From the NCBI GenBank assembly GCA_023159155.1, contig JAJNNX010000043.1:62001-126000 (forward strand): a stretch of DNA of 64,000 nt. Reading direction: 5' to 3'. Origin of the DNA: Ustulina deusta. Lineage: Eukaryota > Ascomycota > Sordariomycetes > Xylariales > Xylariaceae. The position numbers and the translations under genes are program-made. This document shows, in pieces, positions 1 through 11,973 of the stretch (the stretch's first letter is position 1; each line of letters starts with the position of its first letter). The notes under the pieces were generated by a model. That model did not search any database, was not told the DNA's origin, and saw nothing but the letters and a program-made list of their open reading frames with translations.

Positions 1-2090
1 ATAATTATTTATATTAATAATTTATTAATAATAGGACTTTTAAAAAAAAATTAATAAAATCAAAAAAGTATTATTAAAAAGATTTAAAATATAAAATCTA
101 GAGCTATACTTTTTTTATTTTAGTATAGCTATTATTTAAGACTAAAAAAATAAAACTATTCTTTTTAGTTAAAAAGCCTACTTAAAAAAAATAATTAAAA
201 AACTAACAAATAACTATAAAGCTCCCAAAAATAATATTTAATAATATATAAAAACTATTAGCTATTTAATATATGCTATACTTAGTACTAAACTAGATAT
301 AATATATATTATTTTTTATTTAAATAAATATATAAAAAACTTTATAATAATATATATAAAAGCAGCTAGGCAAGTGCTATATTATTTATATAATACTATT
401 AACTTAAAACTATACTATTAAAAAAAACTATAAAATTTAATAAAATAAACTAATATTAACTAGGCTAGCTATATTTAAACTAGATATTTAATAATAAAAT
501 ATATTTTTAATATAAAAAGCAATATTATTAATTAGAACTTTAAAAAATAATAAAATATTTTTTTATTTTTTTATAAATTAGAACTAATAAAATAAATATA
601 AGCTATAAAAAAAGCTATATAGCTTTAATAATTATTATTTAAATTAAACGTTTTAAAAAAAAATAACTATTATTATTATATATAAAAACAATTAAAAAGC
701 TATAGCTATAACAAAAAACCTGCAATTTTATAACAAAATAAAATATATTTTTATATAACAAGCTTTTTATAAAAAAGTTATATAATAAAAAAATATTAAT
801 TTTAAATAGATTTATATATTTAAATAAATAGCTAATAGTTTTACTAAACTACTATTATAAAACAAATTTATTATATTTTAAAACGCTTTAGGTTTTTAAT
901 TATAAAACAAGTAAAAAAAATAGCTAAGTTTATATTTTATAAGCTTTATAAATTATTTATTAAAATTTTTACTATTTTAAAATATTTTTATAAGTTTTAT
1001 ATAGCTAATTTAATAAAACTTTTATTTTTTAAAATATTTTATTTTAAAAAACTCTAAAATTATTAATACTTTTTTTAAACTATAACTATTTATATTTTAT
1101 AAAAAATATACTAAATATTTATATTTTACTAAATTTTTTATTTTATTATAATTTGATTAATATTATTTATGAACTAATTAATTAATATTATTAACCTTTA
1201 TTTTATAAGAAACTTTTTTGCTAATACTAGGGCTTTATTTTAAAAAAAAATAAAAAACTATAATAATAAAAAATATTTAAAATATTAATACCACTTATAA
1301 ACTTTTTTTTTTTTTTTAACTATAACAAAATTACTAATAAATTTTAATAAATTTTTATTAGACTTAGAAACACTAAGCTTTAAAATCAAAAACTTCTTAA
1401 AATAATTTTAAATATAACTAGAACTAACTTTTATTTTAAAGTATTTAGAACTAAAACAAAAACATAGAATAATTTTATATATATATTTTCGATTTATTTT
1501 TTTTATAATAAATAAAACAAAATAAACTAAACAAACTATATACTAAATGCTTAAACCAAAAACTTTTTTAATTATTTTGTTAGACCTATTAATATAAATA
1601 AACACTATTTTAAAATTAAAATATTTAGTGTTTTAAACAGACCTATAATAAAAAATTAATAAAAAACTAAAAAATAGCATATTTTTATAATTGTTATTAT
1701 TAAAATAAAAAAATTAAAAAGAAAATATATTTTAATATAGAACTATAATCTAATAGAAGTTATAAGATTTAATTACTAAAACAAAATATTTTTTAAAAAA
1801 TAATATATTTTTATTAAATACTTTAAAAAAAAAACATAAAAAAAATATATATTTAATATAATATAAATATAAATCGAAGCAATAAAAAAAAATACCTATT
1901 AAACTTTTTATTAAAAGTATTAAAATAAACAAAGCTAAAAGATCTATTTTATTAAAAAATTAAAAATGTATATTTTTAAAATTATATATAACTTTAAATA
2001 TAATAAAGAATAATTAAAAAAATAAGTTAGTAATAATTTTATATAAATATATATAGTTTAAATAGGAATATAAAAATTAGGAAGCAAGTA
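1..2090. repeat. AT-rich RIP-like island (relic repeat)
   Basis: The sequence is extremely A+T rich, with long A and T runs. CpG is nearly absent, CpA and TpG are rare, and TpA is abundant. C and G survive mainly in words such as GCTA and AGCT. This is what repeat-induced point mutation leaves in ascomycete transposons (CpA to TpA on both strands). No open frame of meaningful length remains, and the element cannot be named. The composition changes sharply near 2090, where ordinary mixed sequence begins. It could also be the edge of a larger AT isochore or pericentromeric block outside the window. Confidence 0.8.
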
Positions 2091-4306
2091 AAAAAGATGG
2101 CTAGGTACTATGCCCCATATGTATCTACTATATATTGTAGAAGTACTACCTTATTTAACTATACTTAGACTTGTTCCTTAATATATAATATAATACTGTA
2201 CACCTACTGTATACACTTATTTTTAACTGTATAGAAGTGCCTACACATATATGTAGGGTACCGGGTCTCTTGATTAGGTAATCCTAGGTAAATTCGCTCG
2301 TTTTTCCGTTGATATCTGTCAATCTTTTTCATTATTTGTTCTCGTCCCTTCAATGGTATCGCTTAGTGTCAATCACCTACCTATTGCTTAGATTCCTCGC
2401 AGCTACGGTATTAATAGTGTTCATTGTAAAACTTACAGGTTTTAATGAATAATCATTAGCTTCGTCTTTATCATGTCCCTTTTTTCGTGTGGGCAGAGGA
2501 ACGCAGTGGAGGGTGGATTGAGCTCTATCTTTCCAAAGGTAGAGATTCCGCGTAATGATTTGTTACCAGCCGATTTCTCGGTTGTTTTCCGACTGCCCTC
2601 ACGCTAATATCGAGTTGCTCCGTTTTATCGCGCAATTCCCTGGTGTGGTCAAACAAGGGCGCAAAACCCTATTAGAGTCCACTGCAATCCTGACCTGTCC
2701 TATTCAAACTTCCTCCAGAAGGACGTTGTCATGGAACAGAGTTGCAGCGCTATACCGTAACACTACCAAAAGTAGAACGTAGTCAAGTCGGGCGCCTGAC
2801 CTGTCTGCAGCTGTTATATACGTACTGTGACAGACGTGTTGTCTCTGTCGCCCCTGCAGCGTTGTAAGACGTCAGCTGCCAGACACTTTGCGATCGAATA
2901 CTGATACATCTTGCACTCACTCCACTTAATCGGTAGGAAATGATTCTTTGAGTGCTGAAGACGTTCCTCTAACTAACACGCGATGCTGGTCTAAAGCGTG
3001 GCTGAACCCTCACATCTAGCAACGTTACTCCTAATCCCCAGCAGACCAGTATTGGGTAGGAGGCCTCTCTATCTTGATCATGGTAGAAGGGTTAGGGGTA
3101 TTGGAGAGAACGACTAGAGGAAAGACTTTCAATAAAAGTTGGCGTGAATTGTTGTCTGTTCAGATATAGGAGATCATTATTAAAGGTCAATTTCTAATCC
3201 ATCCTCGCCTAGGGGAGGCTGATCCCGATAGGCTTTTTATTCAACAAGAATGGATAAACGTGCCATCTAGAATGAGTAGTTGTCCTGTCACTGATCGATA
3301 AGAGCAAGGGTATGGATACCTTCTTCAAGTAACTCTTTTGAGCTATTCACCAGTCTGATTACATGTACTTGCTTCCGTAGACTGAAGGCGTCAGGCCGGC
3401 AGCGGTCTGATGAGCTTTTGTTATGGCAGTGCGCCCCAATATTAGCGCGCCAGAAAGAGAATCTTGCTAACTCACTACAACTTGAAGCGTTGAGTTTGGT
3501 TTCCATTACTTTGGAGGCCCACCCTCTGACCCAGGCCTTTCGACCCCTTACAAAGACCGTCGTGATAATTTTATGTTGTTGCTGATATTAAATTCGGATA
3601 GTTTCTAAAGCTTCGGAGCTGCAGCGTGGCTTATCCTAAACTGTTAGGTTCCCTTGCATATATCCATATGTCCCTTTTGCTTGGTTCAGCCTCCATATGG
3701 GCGCGTATTGCAGCGATAAGCTTCTTGGCACTCTTCGCCTTGCGACAACGAGTATAAATGAAACATTCGGATGGCAAGTATTATATACAAAGTAGTTAAT
3801 ATAACTATGCCGTTGAAGGGCACTCTTTATATCATGCAGCGCGAATTACAGGTTATTATTCCCACCACTATCCAAGATACATAAGAGAAAGATTAAAGGA
3901 ACCAAGTCGATCCTGCCGCCCACTTCTTCGCCCTCCTTTCCCAAACCCGAGTAAACTACTTAGAATTTAAACTGATAGGTAATAAGGTAATGGTTGATTC
4001 GTCCAGCTGTTCGGGATGTGCGCCACGCAGAAGTATGCAGTACAAATTCTGCACCGCGTTCGGCCCCCAAGGCAATACTTTGCGACAGTAGATGGACTGT
4101 GGAGTGATTGAGCAACAGCCTGGGATGTTCACTTATATATAGGCTACACTTAATAAGAAAAGCAGCAGCCATTCTGGTTCTCACAATACGTTCTCGCCAA
4201 TCTAATCTAAAAGACAACTAACTCGAATTTTAATAACGCACATAACAGCCTAAACACTCGTACGGACCAAACCAGCCTCAGACGGGGGCCTAAGGCGGCC
4301 AAAATA
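2091..4306. other. Intergenic, no supportable gene
   Basis: Mixed-composition DNA between the AT island and the membrane-protein gene. Only short frames with no recognisable domain are present on either strand, and no splice-consistent chain of frames was found. No RNA gene was recognised. Confidence 0.5.
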
Positions 4307-5465
4307 ATGCGACCCACCGACCAACACTTCCACCACCGCAAACAATCAGGACGGCTACTCCTCAAATTCTTCGGAAGATGGCTTATCACCGTGGCCATCT
4401 GTGGCGCGTTTGCCGGGGTAATAAATGCCTACGATAGAAGAGCATATCTAGAAGATAACAATACGAACGTCTATAATGTCATCACTGCTGGGCTGACTAT
4501 CGTTCTATCTCTCAATCTTGACGCCAGCTTGAATGCTTTTGCAGCGGCCTTCAAATGGGTGATTATAGCTCACAGCCCGTTCCCGCCGAAGATTTTCGAC
4601 CTCATCCTCGAGTTCGATAGCTCAAAGGCTAATGCAATTCAATTGCTTTGGCACGGGCAGTGGGGGTTGAGAGCCATTTGTGTTGCATGGCTTCTCATTT
4701 CTCTCGGAGCACAGGTTAGCACGGCTCTAATAGGCCTGACATATGCAGTCAGCCCTCTTTCCGCAGATAGGAATAACTTTCCTAAGATTATCGGTGATGG
4801 GAGTACCGCGATATTTGCAATTATTGGATTCCAACTCTCGGTGAATGTTACAGACTTGGAGTCTGAGACCACTCCATACAACCTAGACTCGCAACGCTCC
4901 ACAGCCTTTGCCTTTGGGATTGGTACGGTTGGCTCTTCTACTATTAATATAGGGGCCGGGGACGACTATACATCTTCTTTTCACAGTGTAACGTTTGACA
5001 ATGATACGAGGAACTACGTGAACATTATCTCAAACTACCCACAGTGGAATAGGGATAGTTTGACATCGTGGAACGTCTATGGGAGAGAAGTCGAATCCTA
5101 CGCGGAATGTGAACTCTTAAGGATCACGAACAGAACTACCTCTTCTGATGAAACAGCCATCACGTTTGATGGCAACAATGGGACACAAGTCCTCATTGTG
5201 CCGAAGGCACCGCTTGACTATACGACTTATATCTCAGACACGAATCACACCTGTGGTCCTCGCTGTACGCAGGTATACGCCATCTTCTCGGCAGACGATG
5301 ACCTAGATTTATTCCTATGCAACAGCACCGTCGATTTAATGTACTACTATGGGCGAAACGACCCAGCCGAGGGAGTCCTTTCCATATCGGATACGCAAGC
5401 CCGAATTCTGGCTGGTGCTATTGGATGGGGGGACCTTGATATCGATAGTTCCCTCGGCGGCGTAC

Positions 5466-5873
5466 CAACAATTGGTCGTTTCTATGGCTCCAGTTGATAA
5501 GGGCTAGAACGACCACGGGTAACACCGTCACTAGATTTGCTGCTTCCACGCAACAATTTTTGTATATATATGGATCCTGGCTTGCTCCCCCGTAAGGGGA
5601 CCAACTATAACCACACAGCGCCGAGCACGAGCCCAGAGGGCGGGGCCAACGGAAGCGGTTTGACTATCACGCGTGCCTACGGGTTAGATTTGCGAAATAT
5701 CTTGTATACTAGAGTGTCCTCCCGCGAGGTTGTAGGATAGATAGTTTAGGTAGCTTCGCACGCCGCAAGCCCCTAGGGAGGCATGAAGACAATAGGTCTT
5801 CCCCCGGCGTTAAATTCACTAACCAACCAACCAACCAACCAACCAATAATTGGTCGTTTATATGGCTCCAGTT
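5466..5873 (+). repeat. 31-bp direct repeat flanking an insertion
   Basis: The coding segment at 5466-5496 (CCAACAATTGGTCG...CTCCAGTT) recurs at 5843-5873 with two substitutions. The copies are 377 bp apart, which is not a multiple of three. The intervening DNA has no homology I can see to the gene and no long frame. It ends in a CCAA microsatellite directly against the second copy. Local duplication during repair, or insertion of a small element with duplication of target sequence, would both give this picture. The 31-bp length is too long for a usual transposon target duplication. Confidence 0.7.
5821..5846 (+). repeat. (AACC)6 microsatellite
   Basis: Six AACC units plus AA, directly abutting the second copy of the 31-bp gene repeat. 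It may have promoted slippage or template switching when the insertion arose. Confidence 0.9.
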
Positions 5874-6313
5874 TCCCCAATGAATCATATTGGACACCCT
5901 CAGAGAGGCCCAGCGAAATTATGATGAGCGATGGCTTCATCGCGCACTTTACGGCGGCCACCATCTCAGCCTATGATGAGTACAGCCCCTGGGCCGAATT
6001 GAGCGGCATTGTCATTCCTGGCCAAGCGTCCGAGCTTGATGTGACGTGGGGAGACGTAATCTTAGTCCTCACTTTAATACCAGCCTTTCAAGCTGTGCTG
6101 GGTCTGATTTGTATTTGCGTCGTATATTATTTCAAGGTTCATGTACATGATGACTCACCACTAGAAATGGCGAAACTGCTCGCACCTACGATATCACGTG
6201 GCCCAAATGACAACCTACACTGTGATGAGGAAGTCGCCAAAACCATTGATAAGTCTCTCGAGGCTAACGAAAGCGGCCGATGCCAAGTCGGGGCAGTTTC
6301 TGTGGAGAGGTAA

Positions 6314-7426
6314 AGTGGCAGGAGGATATTTCGCCATCGACTGTATCGTTAGGAACGATGGCCGTCCTTGATCCGTTCCGAAGATGTACTGGTTCCAATT
6401 ATTGGGAGAAACCAACAATTTTGACGCCAGTAAGGACTCAGACAGGGAATAATTAACAGAGCCGAAGCCAAGTATCTTCCCGAGACGGTAACCGACAGTG
6501 TGGCAGGAGCAGGACAGCCAAGTATAGGAAAGTCAAAGGTGATATCGCTTAGTCCATAGTTCTTACTTCTTACGCCCTCGTTTTTAACGGAAGAATGACT
6601 GGGGTGAAACAACGGGTTACTTTTATTGTACTTTTTCTCTCGCAATTTGTATTGAAGTTATTTTTTCCAGATAATAGGACACTGTGACGGACTAGCGCAA
6701 GGCTATTCGTATGGGCTATTCTCAGGGGCTATTCTGGCTGGGTTGGAGACATGGCTGGCTACACGTGCCTACAAGATTAGCTAAATGGCTCCTTTTTTAC
6801 AACACAAAATACAAAATATTCTAGCCTCGGTAACCCCTGTAAGGTGCCCGCCACAGAAACCCTACAATTTTTTGAAAATTAAAGTATATACCGTTGTTGT
6901 TTTTATACAAGCCTAGCTATTTAGTTATAGAAGCAACTATACTTCAGCGGTGGAAAAGGGGTTAGGTTAGTTTATATAGCGGTTAGTTAATATGCTTAGG
7001 TAAGTTAGCAAGTATAAGTTCCTCCTAGTCATAGATATAAGTCAAAAGTAGATATCATGATCTTATCACGTGATAATATGGTGACCAAGAAATCCAGATA
7101 GGGTATGCTAATCTATGGTAAGTAGGTTCGATTCAGAGATTGGTTATTGCAGAGCTGCCCTGTTCCTACAGTGGCTTAATAGGCCTTAACTACCTTTAGA
7201 CCGAAGGTAGCCGTTTTTTCAGCGACCAACATCCATGATGCCTGAGCGGAATACCTACATAGCTAGCTCTGCCCACGATTTCCCTCCTCCCCCTTTACTG
7301 TCGGCTTTGCAGAACGCACTTTTACTCTCGATCCCTCTTTGTTTTTGCAGCTCAAGCCCAATATACAGTTTTTACCTCTTCATTTGTCTGTCTTGATTTT
7401 CAACTGGTCCTGACATATTGGCAGCG
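6314..7426. other. Intergenic, AT-leaning, no gene seen
   Basis: This stretch lies between the split membrane-protein gene and the P450 remnant. It includes a moderately AT-rich portion (about 6880-7060). No frame with recognisable homology or convincing splice chain was found. A word resembling a tRNA T-loop near 7125 lacks any matching cloverleaf. Confidence 0.45.
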
Positions 7427-9270
7427 ATGCGTGATCTCAATCTCAGTCCACGGATCCCACTTGGTCTTTGCGCAGGGGTGCCCTCGTGGCTTGTGCTTTC
7501 ACTTACTCCGGTAGGTAGATCTGCTTCAAGTCCATACGACAATTAATAGCATCTCGTGAAACTGGTAGCTATACGCTTATGCTGTGCCGCGATGCATCTA
7601 TCTGCTATACTTTCATCCGGCTGTCAAGTTTCCGGGTCTTAAGCTTACGGCTATCTCGAACTTGTCGTATGCTTATCACTCGTAGGCTTCGTTCAAATAA
7701 CTCTATTTACGAAGGGAACATTTCTACATTGTGTGTTTTAACTTATTTTTTTTTTTTCAGGTTGCGGGGAAGGTGGCTATCGGCCGTGGAGGAGGTGGTC
7801 AAAAATACGGCACTTGAATCAGAAGTGGACACGGCATGTATCCAGATGTTGACACATCTATAGGCGATATTGTACGGGTTGCGCCCAACGAGATCGTCTT
7901 TGCCGCAACACAAGCTGCTATAGGTGAGTCTGCTCTTTTTCACATCTATACCAGTTTTTCACGCCAATTCGAGCTACATAATTAGTACTTAGATATTTAT
8001 AATCCTGCTGTTAAGCATTACGAAACTTAGCTCAAGACAGATATGACGGACTTCGGAACAGGAAAGTATGTTAACCAAAATCGCCCCCTTTTTTTTCCAT
8101 AATAATCCTGCTCATATTTTGCACGTATATACATATTTAGGAAATAAGTGCTTCATTTGTTTCCGCGTATTTTTTGAAAATTCTGTCCTTTTAAAACGAG
8201 CTAAATTCTAACTTTGAGCGCTATTTCTAATCCGAATCTCAAATAAGCTTTATTTGGGAACAAAATCCAGTTAAGCATCGCGAAGTGGCAAAGGAGGTCG
8301 TTCCTGTTTTCAGCGCTAAAGCTATAAAGGCCAAAGCGTCTACCATGCAACAGCATACAGACCTGTTCATACGAAGATGAAGGGCATCGGTAGCGAACCC
8401 GGAGGAGTTGGCCTGAACACGGTACGAGAATCCGCGGGTTTTTTCATTTAAAACTACTTTCCACTATCCCGATCGAATGCGAGATGGTAAAGTTTACATC
8501 TCAAGAACTCGCCTTAGTCTGCTTAAGTGCTCACAGTTCGTGGTAGAAACCAGCTCTGACTTCATGGAAACTCTTTTGGGCACTAATCTCTTCGGAACGA
8601 TCATGCAAGTCTCAAAGAAACTTCCATTCCTTACGCCCCTTGCATATTTGGCAGCACCATTGAATGTTATCAAGAAGGTCGGCAAACCCTTTCGGATAAA
8701 TAGCGAGGAGGTTCAGAGGCGAATAGACAACAATGGGAATACAAAACCCCCGGACTTCATGGACTATATGCTCCTTGCCGACTCACTGGTACTCATTTCT
8801 AAAAAACTCAAGCTCAAGATTTATATAGAACAGGTTGCGCTGCAAATGTTCATCGCGGGTTTCGATCCGGTGCAATTAGTCTTTTTTCCAGTTTATTCTT
8901 TCTTCTAAAGGAGCCTGAAGTTTTTAACACACTTGTACAGGATATTCGATCTGGTTTTAACAGCTACAACGAAACTACCCCAGATGCCCTGGTCACTCTG
9001 CCTATCTCGACGCCTTCATATACGAAACCCTGCACGTGCATGTGACCAATTCCTCTAACATGCATCAAAGAAGCCCAGGCGCTATTGTCGACGGAAGTTA
9101 CATTCTCAAAGGGGTGAGTTGAACCCCCTCACTGTTCCTTGGAATATCCCACTAACGCCTAGCAAAGGGTCTGTCAAACTAGCTTCTTCACAGCCTGACC
9201 TTAGGGTCAGATTTATTCAGCGATGACAGAAACTTTCTGTGAACCATCTTGCAGTTTGGTATGGGTCCCT
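7427..9270 (+). pseudogene. Cytochrome P450 pseudogene, truncated
   Basis: Pieces in different frames line up in order with a fungal P450. At about 7595-7680 there is an N-terminal proline-rich segment (YFHPAVKFPGLKLTAIS) with a nearby in-frame TAG. After an intron ending in a T-rich tract at 7760 comes RWLSAVEEVV, then GDIVRVAPNEIVFAA at about 7865-7912. REVAKEVVPVFSAKAIKAKA lies near 8281-8340, and a 143-codon frame at 8477-8908 holds the I-helix region. From about 8908 to 9115 there is FLLLKEPEVFNTLVQDIR and, after a frameshift, the K-helix-like DAFIYETL, then QRSPGAIVDGSYILKG. The trace fades after about 9240. The heme-binding cysteine motif is absent from the window. Several stops and frameshifts plus loss of the C terminus make it non-functional. 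The P450 family cannot be assigned. Confidence 0.8.
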
Positions 9271-11135
9271 TTTTTGTTCAGCAAGTGCTTATTTCATAGG
9301 TATTAGTTGCTAGGAACATAGAATTGTCTTGATAATACTGTACGCAATGCGTTAAATCACAGGGTAAGACTGTGCTAAATGCAATGTACCAAATAAGCCA
9401 CAAGTCTACAGCCATGAAACGGTGCGAGTGAGAAAAGAGTAGCTTGAAATAAGGGGCAAAAGCTACTTTGTGGCTTTGCGTATAAGAAAACATACAAAAT
9501 ACCAGAAACACTGCATTGCCTTTATGTAGAGAGAATTATCAACTACTTCTTAGCTAGCATTCGCGTTGAATTAAAATTTTGCATTTACTCTTGATTGCTT
9601 GGTTCCCCAATATCAATTGCTAGAATTATGCTAGGAAGTATTGGTTCGGCCTATCTCGTAGTATAAGGCCAAGGTGAGTGCCCCTTTTTTCTGGCACGGC
9701 CTACTTATGATTGCCCACTTCACTATTCTTCTTATTAAGTCCGACCTTCCATCGAACTGCTTACGTGCCACAGTCTCAAGTAGTCCGATTAAGGGAATCG
9801 CCTGCGTGAACCGAGATCCAATCGTGACCGAAAGAGCTTGTGCATCGCTCAAATTTTATAGGTCATGTTATTTAACTGCTTTGGTGTATCAGTTTCAGTG
9901 GTATGATTAGAACTTTGAAGCTTTTGATAATTCGTTCAAAGCTCGCCTTGCGGGAAACGGCCGCATCCCTTCGCCTGAGACCTAGATTAAAATTATATTT
10001 CGACTCTAGATCTGCAAATGAAAGGGTTTTCCGATACTTGGTTTGTTCTGTTGCTGTTCACAGTCAATGCCGAGACACTCGAGCGTGTTTGCATCCTTCT
10101 TTATCATGGCCGCGCCAGGGGCAGCTTCAGCAGGCCTCTAAAAAGGGGTAACACACCATTTACTCCCACTACGAACGAAATCAAAATCAAAAAAATCAAC
10201 CCAAGTAGGAAATTTATATCGAGAAAGTAACGACAGTGTCACAGAAACAGCGATGCGTCTAAGAGCTTCGGGTTCTAAGCCATACTCTTCTCTCTTTGCA
10301 TGACAAGCCTTCTAGCTGCGCTCGAGAATACAGTTGTCGCAACCCCTCTCCCGATGATTACTGACCACTTGCGTCAACTCGGGTAAAAACTACGTATGGG
10401 TTACTAGCATCTTCTTCATAACAAGGTATGTGTGAGAGTACGTCGATATACTAACCTTACTTCCATTCCTAATCACCAGGACATCAGAAATCTTGGACTG
10501 AAATAAGTCCGATATGCAATAGTGCTGCGGTGCAACATCTATTTCGTCAGCTTGCTGGTACATTCAGGCGGCGCCTAACAACCGCGACCTGAAATAACCC
10601 CTCACCGCCGGCTCCGCGGTCCTCTAGGGTAGGATCAAGATCATTTCTTACTGACAGCACTCGGAAATTTGAATCGCGCACCACCTTGCCGTCAAACTTC
10701 ATATGATAACCTAACCAAATGATAACTTGTAATTCAAAGTCCACAGCGCACTCACTCGAAGTCTGTTTTTAAGAAGAATCGACACAGGTAAGAGGAATTC
10801 GACCGCGAATTAGGTAGTCCCTCGAGCCAGGTCCGAGATCTTGGCTGCTTGCCGTTGAAAAGGGAACCCTATTGCTCCTAGAGAAATAACCTGCCTCGTC
10901 GGGGATGTACGCTCACATATCAAGTTTTATGCAAAGCTGGTGTCCTCGACCAAAGTTCCCTGTGTTATTAACAGCACGTGTGGCATATTAGGCGGAGAAC
11001 CAATCACTGACTACTCCAAAGATAAGAAATTACCATCGGTTGGCGCGAACAGGCTCTCGAGGAAATCAATCCTTCACTTCGATATTATACTGTTAAAAAT
11101 AGTTGGAAATATTCATTAAGGGGTTTAGAATCTGG

Positions 11136-11566
11136 TCAGCCGATACTCATGCACATATTATACCCAAAAAAAAAAAGGCTATCTAATGTTAACTCGCGAA
11201 AGCATTCATCAGTAAGCCGAAACGGGGCATCTGCCGTGAGGATATCGTAGATACAATCCACTAGAGACTTTCGGCACGAAACAGTTGTGCCGCAGGTGCC
11301 ATAGTCCATCCAGCCAGCATCCCCAAGAGCCATTAGAAGCGTCGCAGGCGGCCCTCGGAGCCGATCAGGGAGCCGAAACTATCTGGCCAGGCATTCGATA
11401 ACTGGTCGGCCAAGGTATCCGATTTCTTTTCTTGCAGTAACTCGCATAGTTCGTAATAACTTCTCCGCATTACCAGCTTGGCGAGGGGCTTCTCTTCAGG
11501 ACGTCGTGAGCAACGACAAGATCCTGAAGTCTCCGGCACTTCAAAGGTGGCGTGAAAGTCCTGCAA
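11136..11566 (-). pseudogene. Unassigned coding-like remnant (two abutting frames)
   Basis: Two minus-strand frames abut at about 11333. The upstream one (11566 to 11333) contains RRSYYELCELLQEKKSD and SFGSLIGSEG. The downstream one (11333 to 11136) contains GDAGWMDYGTCGTTVSCRK and LTDECFRELTLDSL. The residue mix looks like genuine protein, and the second frame starts exactly where the first stops, as a frameshift in one ancestral gene would give. I do not recognise the family. A spurious pair of frames is possible. Confidence 0.3.
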
Positions 11567-11789
11567 TAGAGCAAGCGCCGCTTCAGATATTCTCCATCAC
11601 TCTATCTTGACGAAGATCTTTGAGTCGTTCGTTAATTGGGACATAAACTTCAAAGAGCATGTATTAGAAGGGTGTCCTCCTTTTCGGCGCTATTAACTTC
11701 GACACTACATAGTTGAGCATGTCAGCGTATTGCCCAATGCTTCAGGTGAATTGTTAGAAGCTCTCCCCGCTAACAAGGTCGCTCATTCA

Positions 11790-11973
11790 GGTATTTATAA
11801 ACCTTAAGGAAATCCGTGGCTTCAGCGAGGTAGTTCGGATATCAATTCTTGGTATAGGTCGGCTCGACAACAACGCGGTAGGAATTATTGTCTCCCATCT
11901 CGAAAATTGTTTCGTGTCGCTCAAACATATAGCCAATAAGAAACAAATAGAACGGACTGCTTGTCTAGGCATG
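11790..11973 (+). pseudogene. Unassigned coding-like fragment
   Basis: The plus-strand frame has no ATG at its start but reads coherently (VFINLKEIRGFSEVV, then GRLDNNAVGIIVSHLENC and KHIANKKQIE) and ends in TAA at about 11971. It may be the end of an exon from a decayed gene. No family was recognised and no flanking exons were found. Confidence 0.25.

Larger units (their letters stand above)
4307..6313 (+). pseudogene. Fungal multi-pass membrane protein, split by insertion
   Basis: The first part is an open frame of 396 codons from the ATG at 4307 to a stop at 5495. It has a basic N terminus, a membrane segment at residues about 24-42, a second hydrophobic segment at about 58-78 and a long one at about 121-150. 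A polar, N-glycosylation-rich loop with several cysteines follows. The frame resumes after 5843 and runs to 6313, with a further membrane helix (about 6053-6135) and an acidic tail. The two halves together resemble a family of large fungal membrane proteins of unknown function, in which the N-terminal helices, extracellular loop and last helix lie in one chain. About 377 bp with stops in all frames separates them, flanked by near-identical copies of a 31-bp coding segment. I therefore call it disrupted. Removal of the extra segment as an unusual intron is not excluded, but the candidate sites in the repeats tried by hand did not restore frame. Confidence 0.6.

Noticed and set aside
7060..7150. 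Possible tRNA (GGTTCGATTC T-loop-like word near 7125)
   Set aside because: No acceptor stem, anticodon stem or D-arm can be paired around it.
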